A stretch of 64,000 bases of DNA from the NCBI GenBank assembly GCA_005503335.1, contig SCMQ01000003.1, forward strand, positions 124,001 to 188,000. The letters are read 5' to 3'. This document shows, piece after piece, positions 35,541 to 44,896 of this stretch. Each line of letters opens with the position of its first letter. Within the stretch, counting starts at the first letter, position 1. Under the pieces are notes generated by a model. It saw nothing but the letters and a program-made list of their open reading frames with translations. It was not told the origin of the DNA and made no database searches. A program made the position numbers and the translations under genes. Source of the DNA: Comamonadaceae bacterium 2FH (GTDB lineage Bacteria; Pseudomonadota; Gammaproteobacteria; Burkholderiales; Burkholderiaceae_C).

Positions 35541-36545
35541 TCAGCCCGTGCGGATCACCGAGATATGCTCGGTGCCGCTCTCGGGCAGCCAGACCTCGCC
35601 GGGCCGGCCGAGGATCTGGCGCACGTTGGCGCTCTCGCGCGGGAAGGCGTAGCGCTCGAAGCGCTCGCTGCGCGCATCGAAGGACCAGCAGGCGTTGCCG
35701 CCGAAGTCGCTCACCCAGACCATGTCGCGCTCGTCCACGTAGATCGCGTAGGGGCGCGGGCGCTCGCCGGGCAGCTTCCACTGGCGCCAGCGCCCAGCCG
35801 CGCCGGCAGCTGCCGGATCGTGCACCGAGAGCTGGCCGCTGTTCCACTCGCTGACCCAGATGCGGCCCCGGCTGTCGCTCCAGACGCGGCGCGCGCCCTG
35901 CTCGGGCGTGGGCGGCTCCACGACCACCGAGTCGCCGCTGCGCCGGTCTATGCGCGCGATGAAGGAGCCGGCCAGCGAGCACCACCAGACCTCGCCGCCC
36001 GGCGTGCTGCAGATGCCGTAGGGCCCGCGGCCGCGCGGCGAGGCCTTGACGCTGACCTGGCCGGTCTTCACGGCCACCCGGCCCACATAGCCGGCCTGGC
36101 CCGTGAACCAGAGGTCGCCATTGCCGTCGAAGGCGCAGGTGTTGAGGTTGGCATGGGGCGTGCCGCGGGGCAGGGGATAGAGGTGCAGCGAGCGCTCGGG
36201 CCAGCCCACGCGCACGATGGCGTTCTGCCCGCCGTCCGTGATCCAGGCCGCCTTGTCCGGGCCCTGGATCACGCCATGCGGCGCCGAGCCCGACCCCAGG
36301 GCCAGCAGCTCGGTGCGGCCGCTGCCGGGATCGAACCAGCCCAGGTGGCCGCTGGCCTGGGCCGTGAACCAGACGCCGCCATCGGGTGCCGGCGCCAGGT
36401 CGTGGATGCCGGTGCGCCGCGCGGTGGAGAGCTTCCAGGACTGCATGCGGCCTGTCTGGGCGACGGCGGGCTGCAGGCCCGCGGTGCCGGTCAGCAGCGC
36501 CGCGCCCAGGGTGGCGAGCGCGCTGCGCCGGGTGAATGGTTCCAT
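35541..36545 (-). CDS. virginiamycin B lyase-like beta-propeller, exported
   Basis: 334 residues. A twin-arginine signal (FTRRSALATLGAALLTGTAG) with an Ala-rich cleavage region (AVAQ) predicts Tat export. The mature part is a repeat protein with about seven blades, each containing a Gly-x-hydrophobic-Trp-Phe/Val strand such as GGVWFTAQ, GDLWFTGQ, GEVWWCS, GRIWVSEW and DMVWVSDFG. This is the Vgb/SMP-30-like propeller family; many members are lactonases or lyases and others have no known reaction. I could not place the catalytic histidine of Vgb. It is convergent with the dioxygenase pair (2 bases apart). Confidence 0.75.
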   Translation of the reverse strand: MEPFTRRSALATLGAALLTGTAGLQPAVAQTGRMQSWKLSTARRTGIHDLAPAPDGGVWFTAQASGHLGWFDPGSGRTELLALGSGSAPHGVIQGPDKAAWITDGGQNAIVRVGWPERSLHLYPLPRGTPHANLNTCAFDGNGDLWFTGQAGYVGRVAVKTGQVSVKASPRGRGPYGICSTPGGEVWWCSLAGSFIARIDRRSGDSVVVEPPTPEQGARRVWSDSRGRIWVSEWNSGQLSVHDPAAAGAAGRWRQWKLPGERPRPYAIYVDERDMVWVSDFGGNACWSFDARSERFERYAFPRESANVRQILGRPGEVWLPESGTEHISVIRTG

Positions 36546-36621
36546 GGCTCACCTCGCTTCTCGAGCGGCAAGAAAGCGCATTCTCGCGCGGCTCGGCCGC
36601 GCAGCGTGCATTGCGCGCGGT

Positions 36622-37539
36622 CTAGGGCTGCTTTTCTGCCGCCTCGGCCCCGCGCACCAGGTGCTCCACCAGCAGCCGCGCCGCCGGCGACAGCCCCTGC
36701 GCGTCGCGAAAGCAGATCGCGAAGCGGCGTCGTGCCCAGTCGTCGCTGAGCGGGATCACGCTGAGGCCGAAGGCCGCCGCGAAGGGCTGGGCCAGCTCGG
36801 CCGGCAGCACGCTGATGGCAAGCTGGGCGCGCACCACGCGCAGCGCGGCGTCGAAGGTCGCGACCACCACGCGCGACTGCAGGGGCCGGCCGGCGAGGGC
36901 GGCGGCGCGCTGCAGCATGACCGGCACGGCGCTAGACGGCGGCAGGCTGACCTGCTCGTAGTCCAGCGTCTGCGCGAAGGCCAGCGTCGCGTGCTGCGCC
37001 AGCGGGTGGCCCAGCGGCGCCACCACGGCCAGGTGGTCGCTGCGCCAGGGGCGGCTTTGCAGGCCCTCGAGGTTGGCCCTGTCCCAGCACAGGCCGACCG
37101 AGGCGCTGCCCTCGCGGATGCCGCGCAGCACGCCGCTGCTCACGCGCTCCTCGATGTCGACGCGGATGTCGCCATGCGCCGGGTCCTTGAGGAAGGCCGC
37201 CACGTCGTCGGCCAGCGATTCGGCGATCGCCGAGGCCGTGGCCAGGATGCGCACCTGGCCGCGCACGCCGGCTGCGTAGGCCGCCATGTCGCGCTCGATC
37301 TGGTCGCTCTGGGCCAGCATGGCGCGCGCATGCTCGAGCAGGGTCTCGCCGGCCGCGGTCGGCTCCACGCCGCGCCGCCGGCGCACCAGCAGCGGCGTGC
37401 CCACCGTCTCCTCGAGCTGGGCCAGGCGCTTGCTGATGGCCGAGCCGACGATGGCCTGCTGCTCGGCCGCGCGCGCGATGTTGCGCGTCTCGCAGACGGC
37501 GACGAACAGGCGCAGGGTGGTCAGGTCCAGGTCACGCAT
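36622..37539 (-). CDS. LysR-family regulator divergent from the HMG-CoA lyase/homogentisate unit
   Basis: 305 residues; the winged helix (residues 5-64) has LRLFVAVCETRNIARAAEQQ and PLLVRRRRGVEPTAAG, followed by the substrate domain. It diverges from the lyase-like gene over 96 bases. A short perfect palindrome overlaps its own start region, suggesting autoregulation. It probably controls the downstream operon that includes the homogentisate genes. Confidence 0.87.
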   Translation of the reverse strand: MRDLDLTTLRLFVAVCETRNIARAAEQQAIVGSAISKRLAQLEETVGTPLLVRRRRGVEPTAAGETLLEHARAMLAQSDQIERDMAAYAAGVRGQVRILATASAIAESLADDVAAFLKDPAHGDIRVDIEERVSSGVLRGIREGSASVGLCWDRANLEGLQSRPWRSDHLAVVAPLGHPLAQHATLAFAQTLDYEQVSLPPSSAVPVMLQRAAALAGRPLQSRVVVATFDAALRVVRAQLAISVLPAELAQPFAAAFGLSVIPLSDDWARRRFAICFRDAQGLSPAARLLVEHLVRGAEAAEKQP

Positions 37540-37544
37540 AGATA

Positions 37545-37557
37545 TTCCCGTTGGGAA
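37545..37557. promoter_or_regulatory. 13-bp palindrome TTCCC-GTT-GGGAA, candidate LysR operator
   Basis: TTCCC (37545-37549) and GGGAA (37553-37557) are perfect arms around GTT, 6 bases upstream of the LysR start codon and about 80 bases before the lyase-like gene. The adjacent A/T-rich ATAAAG stretch suits a promoter. Operator function is inferred from symmetry and place. Confidence 0.45.
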
Positions 37558-37635
37558 CTATAAAGCTTCCGGAATTGATTTTGTGATCTATCAAGGAATT
37601 TCTAAACTCCAGGTATTCACTGAAGGAGACATGCC

Positions 37636-38580
37636 TTGGAAGTTACGTCCGCTTCCCCCCGCCTGCCGCGCCAGGCCATCGTCCGAGAGGTCGGCCTGCG
37701 CGACGGCCTGCAAAGCATCGCGCGCACCCTGCCCACGGCGCAGAAGCTGGAGTGGCTGCGCGCGGCCCATGCCGCCGGCCAGCGCGAGATCGAGGTCGGC
37801 TCCTTCGTGCCGGCGCGCCTGCTGCCGCAGCTGGCCGACACGGCCGAGCTGGTGGCCTTCGCCAAGACCCTGCCGGGGCTGTTCGTCTCGGTGCTGGTGC
37901 CCAACCTCAAGGGGGCCGAGAAGGCCCTGGAGACCGGCGCCGACCTGATGATCGTGCCGCTGTCGGCCAGCCATGCGCACAGCCTGGCCAACCTGCGCAA
38001 GACGCCCGACGAGGTGGTGGCCGAGGTGGCCCGCATCCGCGCCGCGCGCGACGCTGCCGGCGCCAAGACCCTGATCGAAGGCGGCGTGGGCACGGCCTTC
38101 GGCTGCACGATACAGGGCGAGGTGGCCGAGAGCGAGGTGCTGCGCCTGATGCAGGCCCTGCTCGACGCCGGGGCCGACCACGTGAGCCTGGCCGACACCG
38201 TGGGCTATGCCGACCCGGCGATGGTCGCGCGCCTGTTCGAGAAGGCGCGCCACCTGGTGGGCGACAAGCTCTGGTGCGGCCATTTCCACGACACGCGCGG
38301 CCTGGGCCTGGCCAACGTGTTCGCCGCGCTGCAGACCGGCGTCACGCGCTTCGACGCCTGCCTGGCCGGCATCGGCGGCTGCCCGCACGCGCCGGGCGCC
38401 AGCGGCAACGTGAGCACGGAAGACCTGGCCTACATGCTGCGCAGCATGGGCATTGAAACGGGGCTGGACATTGCGGCCCTGCTGGCGCTGCGCAAGCAGG
38501 TCGCGGGCTGGCTGGAAGGCGAGTGCCTGCACGGCACGCTGTGGCAGGCCGGCCTGCCCAAGACGCTGGCGGCCGCGTGA
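37636..38580 (+). CDS. hydroxymethylglutaryl-CoA lyase family protein
   Basis: 314-residue member of the DRE-TIM aldolase/lyase family. [11 protein letters not shown] carries the catalytic Arg-Asp, CGHFHDTRG the metal histidines, and [14 protein letters not shown] the loop cysteine, so it looks active. The start is a TTG at 37636: AAGGAG (37623-37628) is 7 bases away, while the ATG at 37631 is out of frame and too close. Members cleave HMG-CoA or related 3-hydroxyacyl-CoA to acetyl-CoA plus a ketoacid. A family III CoA-transferase and a Bug gene in the same transcript suggest an imported dicarboxylic acid is activated and cleaved. Confidence 0.88.
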   Translation: MEVTSASPRLPRQAIVREVGLRDGLQSIARTLPTAQKLEWLRAAHAAGQREIEVGSFVPARLLPQLADTAELVAFAKTLPGLFVSVLVPNLKGAEKALETGADLMIVPLSASHAHSLANLRKTPDEVVAEVARIRAARDAAGAKTLIEGGVGTAFGCTIQGEVAESEVLRLMQALLDAGADHVSLADTVGYADPAMVARLFEKARHLVGDKLWCGHFHDTRGLGLANVFAALQTGVTRFDACLAGIGGCPHAPGASGNVSTEDLAYMLRSMGIETGLDIAALLALRKQVAGWLEGECLHGTLWQAGLPKTLAAA

Positions 38581-38657
38581 GTGCAAAGCCCATGGGGCTT
38601 GCCCAGACTTCGCGGGCAGGCTCAAATTTGGCTGATCGAGGTTTCAAGGAGTCCGAG

Positions 38658-39734
<1,077 letters not shown>

Positions 39735-39745
39735 GAGTCCGCGCC

Positions 39746-41044
39746 ATGAACAGCCCCGCCTACCAATCCGGTTTCGGCAACCAGTTTGCGAGCGAGGCCC
39801 TGCCCGGGGCGCTGCCCGTGGGCCGCAACTCGCCGCAGACCTGCCCCTATGGCCTGTATGCCGAGCAGCTCTCGGGCACGGCCTTCACCGCCCCGCGTGC
39901 CGACAACCGCCGCAGCTGGCTCTACCGCATCCGGCCCTCGGCCATGCACCAGCCCTTCGAGCGCATGCCCGACGGCCGCATCACCAGCGACTTCGGCGCC
40001 TTGCCCACGCCGCCCAACCAGCTGCGCTGGAATCCGCTGCCGCTGCCCGATGCCCCGGCCGACTTCGTCGAGGGCATCGTGACCATGGCCGGCAACGGCG
40101 ACCCGCATGTGCAGACCGGCGCCGCCGTGCACCTGTACGCCTGCAACCGCTCTATGACGCGGCGCAGCTTCTACAACGCCGATGGCGAGCTGCTGATCGT
40201 GCCCCAGCTGGGGCGGCACCGCTTCGTCACCGAGATGGGCGTGATCGAGGCCGAGCCGCAGGAGATCGTGCTCATCCCGCGCGGCGTGCGCTTCCGGCTC
40301 GAGCTGCTGGACGAGGCCGCGCGCGGCTACATTTGCGAGAACTTCGGCGCCAACTTCCGGCTGCCCGACCTGGGGCCGATCGGATCGAACGGCCTGGCCA
40401 ACCCGCGCGACTTCCTCACGCCCGTGGCAGCCTACGAGGACCTGGAGGAAGAGCACGAGCTGGTGGCCAAGTTCATGGGCCATCTCTGGTCGGCGCGCAT
40501 GGACCATTCGCCGCTGGACGTGGTGGCCTGGCACGGCAACTACGCGCCCTGCAAGTACGACCTGCGCCGCTTCAACGCCATAGGCTCGATCAGCTACGAC
40601 CACCCGGACCCCTCTATCTTCCTGGTGCTGCATTCGGCCTCCGACACGCCGGGCGTGAGCAGCATCGATTTCGTGATCTTCCCGCCGCGCATCCTGGCCA
40701 TGCAGGACAGCTTCCGTCCGCCCTGGTTCCACCGCAACATCGCCTCGGAGTTCATGGGCCTGATCCATGGCGCCTACGACGCCAAGGCCGAGGGCTTCGT
40801 GCCGGGCGGCGCCAGCCTGCACAACAGCATGAGCGGCCACGGGCCCGATGCCGAGACCTTCGAGAAGGCCAGCGCGGCCGACACCTCCCAGCCGCACTAC
40901 ATCACCGACACCATGGCCTTCATGTTCGAGACCCGCTGCGTGCTGCGCCCCACGCGCGAGGCCCTGGCCTCGCCCGAGCTGCAGGCCGACTACTACCAAT
41001 GCTGGCAGGGCCTGCGCAAGCATTTCCACCCGGAGCAGCCATGA
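39746..41044 (+). CDS. hmgA: homogentisate 1,2-dioxygenase
   Basis: 432-residue ring-cleavage dioxygenase forming maleylacetoacetate. The N-terminus [19 protein letters not shown] is diagnostic. Active site: [14 protein letters not shown] (His and Glu iron ligands) and [12 protein letters not shown] (third His). ATG 39746 is preferred; an in-frame GTG at 39731 overlaps the preceding stop and would add 5 residues. Its stop overlaps the fumarylacetoacetase start (ATGA). No maleylacetoacetate isomerase gene is in the cassette. Confidence 0.96.
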   Translation: MNSPAYQSGFGNQFASEALPGALPVGRNSPQTCPYGLYAEQLSGTAFTAPRADNRRSWLYRIRPSAMHQPFERMPDGRITSDFGALPTPPNQLRWNPLPLPDAPADFVEGIVTMAGNGDPHVQTGAAVHLYACNRSMTRRSFYNADGELLIVPQLGRHRFVTEMGVIEAEPQEIVLIPRGVRFRLELLDEAARGYICENFGANFRLPDLGPIGSNGLANPRDFLTPVAAYEDLEEEHELVAKFMGHLWSARMDHSPLDVVAWHGNYAPCKYDLRRFNAIGSISYDHPDPSIFLVLHSASDTPGVSSIDFVIFPPRILAMQDSFRPPWFHRNIASEFMGLIHGAYDAKAEGFVPGGASLHNSMSGHGPDAETFEKASAADTSQPHYITDTMAFMFETRCVLRPTREALASPELQADYYQCWQGLRKHFHPEQP

Positions 41045-42345
41045 ACCCGCTTGCCACCAACCCCTTGCTGGACGCCACGCACGACCCGGCCCTGGCCAGC
41101 TGGGTCGAGTCGGCCAACGATCCGGCCACCGACTTTCCCATCCAGAACCTGCCCTTCGGGCGCTTTCGCCGCGCAGGCGACGCGGACTGGTGCATAGGCG
41201 TGGCCATAGGCGACCAGGTGCTGGACCTGCGCCGCGCCAAGCTGATCGAGACCCACGACATGAACCGGCTCATGCGCCTGGCGCCAGGGCCCCGGCAGGC
41301 GCTGCGCGCGGCGATCTCCGAGGGTCTGCGCCGCGGCAGCCCGCGCGAGGCGCTGTTCCGCACGGCCCTGGTCGCGCAGGCCGAGGTCGAGCTGGGCCTG
41401 CCCTGCGAGATCGGCGACTACACGGACTTCTACGCCAGCATCCACCACGCCACCACGGTGGGCAAGCAGTTCCGCCCCGAGCAGCCGCTGCTGCCCAACT
41501 ACAAATGGGTGCCGATCGGCTACCACGGCCGCGCCTCCTCGATAGGCGTCAGCGGCCAGTCCTTCCCGCGCCCGCTGGGCCAGACCAAGGCGCCCGACCA
41601 GGCGGTGCCGGTGTTCGGGCCCTGCCGCCGGCTGGACTACGAGCTCGAGCTGGCCATGTGCATAGGCCGGCCCAATGCGCAGGGCGAGCCCATCCCCATG
41701 GCCAGCGCCGAGGAGCATGTGTTCGGCCTGGCGCTGTTCAACGACTGGAGCGCGCGCGACATCCAGGCCTGGGAGTACCAGCCGCTGGGCCCCTTCCTGT
41801 CCAAGAACTTCGCCAGCACGCTCTCGCCCTGGGTGGTGACGCTCGATGCGCTGGCGCCGTTCCGCAGCGCCTTCGTGCGGCCCGAGGGCGACCCGGCGCC
41901 CTTGCCCTACCTGGACTCCGAAGCCAACCGCCGCCAGGGCGGGCTGGACATCACGCTCGAGGTCTGGCTGCAGACCGCGGCCATGCGCGAGGCCGGCCAC
42001 GCCGGCGACCGGCTGATGAGCTCGAACTTCGCCGACGCCTACTGGACCGTGGCGCAGCTGGTCGCCCACCACACGGTGAACGGCTGCAACCTGCGCTGCG
42101 GCGACCTGTTCGGCTCGGGCACGCTGTCCGGGCCGCTGCCCGAGCAGGGCGGCTCGCTGCTGGAGCTGAGCCAGGGCGGGCGCCAGCCGCTGCGCCTGTC
42201 CAGCGGCGAGACCCGCAGCTACCTCGAAGACGGCGACACCGTCATCCTGCGCGGCCACTGCCTGCGCCAGGGCTTCAGGCGCATCGGCTTCGGCGAATGC
42301 CGCGGCACCGTGCTGCCGGCGCGCCAGCCCGTCCTTTCCGTTTGA
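41041..42345 (+). CDS. fahA: fumarylacetoacetase
   Basis: 434-residue hydrolase cleaving fumarylacetoacetate to fumarate and acetoacetate, the last step of the homogentisate pathway. The N-terminal SH3-like domain ([20 protein letters not shown]) is followed by the FAH catalytic domain: [19 protein letters not shown] with the catalytic His, the metal-binding [12 protein letters not shown], and [20 protein letters not shown]. Start overlaps the previous stop by 4 bases. Confidence 0.95.
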   Translation: MNPLATNPLLDATHDPALASWVESANDPATDFPIQNLPFGRFRRAGDADWCIGVAIGDQVLDLRRAKLIETHDMNRLMRLAPGPRQALRAAISEGLRRGSPREALFRTALVAQAEVELGLPCEIGDYTDFYASIHHATTVGKQFRPEQPLLPNYKWVPIGYHGRASSIGVSGQSFPRPLGQTKAPDQAVPVFGPCRRLDYELELAMCIGRPNAQGEPIPMASAEEHVFGLALFNDWSARDIQAWEYQPLGPFLSKNFASTLSPWVVTLDALAPFRSAFVRPEGDPAPLPYLDSEANRRQGGLDITLEVWLQTAAMREAGHAGDRLMSSNFADAYWTVAQLVAHHTVNGCNLRCGDLFGSGTLSGPLPEQGGSLLELSQGGRQPLRLSSGETRSYLEDGDTVILRGHCLRQGFRRIGFGECRGTVLPARQPVLSV

Positions 42346-42357
42346 GAACCTGACCCC

Positions 42358-43563
42358 ATGAGCAACGCAACCCCTTCCCAAAATCTGCCGCTCGCCGGCC
42401 TGCGTGTCGTCGAATTCACCCACATGGTCATGGGCCCGACTTGCGGCATGGTGCTGGCCGACCTGGGCGCCGAGGTCATCAAGGTCGAGCCCATAGACGG
42501 CGACCGCACGCGCCACCTGCTGGGCGCGGGCGCGGGTTTCTTCCCCATGTTCAACCGCAACAAGAAGAGCATCGCGCTGGACCTGCGCAGCCCCGCGGGC
42601 GCCGAGGCGGCGCGCCGCCTCGCGGCCAGCGCCGACGTGGTGGCCGAGAACTTCAAGCCCGGCACCATGGCCAAGTACGGCCTGGACTACGCCAGCCTGT
42701 CCAAGACCAACCCGCGCCTGATCTACGTGAGCCACAAGGGCTTCCTGCCCGGCCCCTACGAGCACCGCACGGCGCTGGACGAGGTGGTGCAGATGATGGG
42801 CGGCCTGGCCTACATGACCGGCCGGCCCGGCGACCCGCTGCGCGCCGGCAGCAGCGTCAACGACATCATGGGCGGCATGTTCGGCGCCATAGGTGCGCTC
42901 GGTGCGCTGATCCAGCGCGGCATCACCGGCCGCGGCCAGGAAGTGCAGAGCGCGCTGTTCGAGAACAACGTGTTCCTGGTCGGCCAGCACATGCTGCAGT
43001 ACGCGATCACCGGCCAGCCCGCCGCGCCCATGCCCGACCGCATCTCGGCCTGGGCCGTGTACGACGTGTTCACCGTCAAGGACGGCGAGCAGATCTTCCT
43101 GGCCGCGGTCAGCGACGCGCAATGGGCCACCTTCTGCGACGCGCTGGGCTTCGCCGACCTCAAGGCCGACCCGCGCTACGCGACCAACAACGAGCGCGTG
43201 CGCCTGCGCCCCCAGCTGCTGCCCGAGCTGCGCGAGCGCCTGGCCCGGCGCAGCGCAGCCGAGCTCGCGGCCCTGTTCGAGCAGGCGGGCCTGCCGTTCG
43301 CGCCCATCCGCAAGCCCGAGGAGCTCTACGACGACGAGCACCTCAAGGCCACCGGCGGCCTAGCCGAGATCCGCCTGCCGGACGGCGCGCGCGCCGGCCA
43401 GACCGCGCAGACCACCTTGCTGCCCTTCACCATGGACGGCCAGCGCCCGGGCGTGCGCCTGCAGCCGCCGACCATGGGCCAGCACACGGCCGAGCTGCTG
43501 GCCGGCCTGGGCTACACGCCGGCCGACCTAGCGGCCCTGCGCGAGCAGGGGGCGGTGGCCTGA
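42358..43563 (+). CDS. family III CoA-transferase (CaiB/BaiF)
   Basis: 401 residues of the CaiB/BaiF CoA-transferase family. The N-terminal Rossmann-like start VVEFTHMVMGPTCGMVLADL and VIKVEPIDGDRTRHL are typical. The catalytic aspartate is expected in SSVNDIMGGMFGAIGALGAL (about residue 165). It follows fumarylacetoacetase by 12 bases. With the lyase-like gene at the head of the operon it could activate a hydroxy-dicarboxylic acid to its CoA ester for cleavage. Substrate unproven. Confidence 0.9.
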   Translation: MSNATPSQNLPLAGLRVVEFTHMVMGPTCGMVLADLGAEVIKVEPIDGDRTRHLLGAGAGFFPMFNRNKKSIALDLRSPAGAEAARRLAASADVVAENFKPGTMAKYGLDYASLSKTNPRLIYVSHKGFLPGPYEHRTALDEVVQMMGGLAYMTGRPGDPLRAGSSVNDIMGGMFGAIGALGALIQRGITGRGQEVQSALFENNVFLVGQHMLQYAITGQPAAPMPDRISAWAVYDVFTVKDGEQIFLAAVSDAQWATFCDALGFADLKADPRYATNNERVRLRPQLLPELRERLARRSAAELAALFEQAGLPFAPIRKPEELYDDEHLKATGGLAEIRLPDGARAGQTAQTTLLPFTMDGQRPGVRLQPPTMGQHTAELLAGLGYTPADLAALREQGAVA

Positions 43564-43723
43564 AGCTCGATGCGCCTGGCGCCGCCCTTGTCCCGGGTCT
43601 GCGCCTGCATGGCGCGTGACCGGGCGTCGCATTTCGCGATGACTTTTCCCTCCCGTTCGCCGATAGCATCGGCGCGCGGGTGTTTCATCAAGCAAGCCTG
43701 ACCCATTCCTACAGGAGACAAAC

Positions 43724-44719
43724 ATGAGTCGAATTTCTGCCCTCACCCTGCCGCGCCGCCTGGTGCTGGCCGGCCTGGCGCTGGGCCTCGCAGCGGCGGC
43801 CCTGCCGCGCGTGGCGCTGGCCCAGGCCTCCGACAAGCCCATCAAGTTCATCCTGCCCGTGGCCAGCGGCTCGGGCGTGGACACCATCACGCGCGCCACC
43901 AGCGTGGCGGTCTCCAAGGCCCTGGGCCATGCGGTGGTGGTGGAGAACCAGCCCGGCGCCGGCGGCGTGATCGGTACGGCCGCGATGATCAAGTCGCCGC
44001 CGGACGGCTTCACGCTCAGCGTGGTGTCGAACAACCACGTGATCTACCCCAGCGTGCTCAAGTCCGTGCCCTTCGATCCGGTGGGCGACATCACGCCGAT
44101 CACCGTCATGGGCACCACGCCGCTGGTGCTGGTGGTCAACCCCAAGGTGCCGGCCCACAACGCCAAGGAGCTCGTGGCCCTGCTCAAGTCCAAGCCCGGC
44201 CAGTTCAACTTCGCCTCCTCGGGCAACGGCACCATCCTGCACCTGGCGGCCGAGATGTTCGTCGACGAGGCCGGCGTCAAGGCCAAGCACATTCCCTACA
44301 AGGGCGTGGGCCCCATGCTGACCGACCTCATGGGTGGCCAGGTGGAGTTCGGCGTGCTGGCCCTGCCGTCGATCCAGGCCCATCTCAAGAGCGGGGCGCT
44401 GCGCGCCATCGGCACCTCGTCGGCGCAGCGCCTGGCCGCCGCGCCCGAGATCCCGACCTTCGCCGAGCAGGGCCTGCCGGGCTACGTGGTCGAAGGCTGG
44501 TTCGCCGTGGTCGGCCCCAGGAACCTGCCGGCCGCCGACGTCAAGCGCATCCATGCGGCCTTCAGCACGGCCTTCGCCACCGCCGAGGTCAAGGAGACCA
44601 TGGCCAAGCAGGGCAACAGCATCTCGATGAGCTCGCCGGAAGCGGCCACGGCCTTCTTCCGCAGCGAGCTGGCCAAGTATTCGGCCCTGGTCAAGAAGGC
44701 CGGGATCGAGCCGCAGTAA
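43724..44719 (+). CDS. Bug family tripartite tricarboxylate receptor (Bug4)
   Basis: 331-residue Bug protein. The signal peptide (residues 1-30, RRLVLAGLALGLAAAALPRV, cleaved near ALA/QA) is followed by KPIKFILPVASGSGVDTITR and VVVENQPGAGGVIGTA. The ribosome site AGGAGA precedes the ATG. It is separated from the CoA-transferase by 160 bases, in which I see no gene, and ends just before a strong terminator, so it closes the unit. Confidence 0.9.
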   Translation: MSRISALTLPRRLVLAGLALGLAAAALPRVALAQASDKPIKFILPVASGSGVDTITRATSVAVSKALGHAVVVENQPGAGGVIGTAAMIKSPPDGFTLSVVSNNHVIYPSVLKSVPFDPVGDITPITVMGTTPLVLVVNPKVPAHNAKELVALLKSKPGQFNFASSGNGTILHLAAEMFVDEAGVKAKHIPYKGVGPMLTDLMGGQVEFGVLALPSIQAHLKSGALRAIGTSSAQRLAAAPEIPTFAEQGLPGYVVEGWFAVVGPRNLPAADVKRIHAAFSTAFATAEVKETMAKQGNSISMSSPEAATAFFRSELAKYSALVKKAGIEPQ

Positions 44720-44743
44720 GGCAGGGCTTTCCTCAGTCACCCC

Positions 44744-44768
44744 AGCCCGCCTCGCGCGGGCTTGTTTT
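44744..44768 (+). terminator. rho-independent terminator after Bug4
   Basis: AGCCCGC (44744-44750) pairs with GCGGGCT (44756-44762) around CTCGC, followed by TGTTTTT. It lies 25 bases after the Bug4 stop and separates this operon from the paaZ gene. Confidence 0.8.
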
Positions 44769-44836
44769 TGCCCCCAGACTTGCCAAGGGGTAGGGGGGCT
44801 GTGCCACAATGGTCGACTGCTGCACAATATTTCGCG

Positions 44837-44850
44837 ACCGACCGGTCGGT
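44837..44850. promoter_or_regulatory. perfect 14-bp palindrome ACCGACCGGTCGGT, TetR-type operator of paaZ
   Basis: A fully symmetric 14-mer 47 bases before the paaZ ATG. CACAAT sequences at 44805-44810 and 44823-44828 could be -10 elements, placing the palindrome at the transcription start. Palindromes built on CCGACCGGTCGG are typical of TetR-family regulators; phenylacetate genes in Burkholderiales are often governed by the TetR-type repressor PaaR, so this is a likely PaaR-like site. No TetR gene is in the window. Confidence 0.65.
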
Positions 44851-44896
44851 TAATAAGTATTATGCCTAATTCTTCCATCAACGCGAGCCCACAGCC

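Noticed and set aside
37286-37948. plus-strand frame using the ATG at 37631 for the HMG-CoA lyase region
   Set aside because: That ATG is out of frame with the conserved lyase motifs and only 2 bases from AAGGAG; the TTG at 37636 is in frame and properly spaced.
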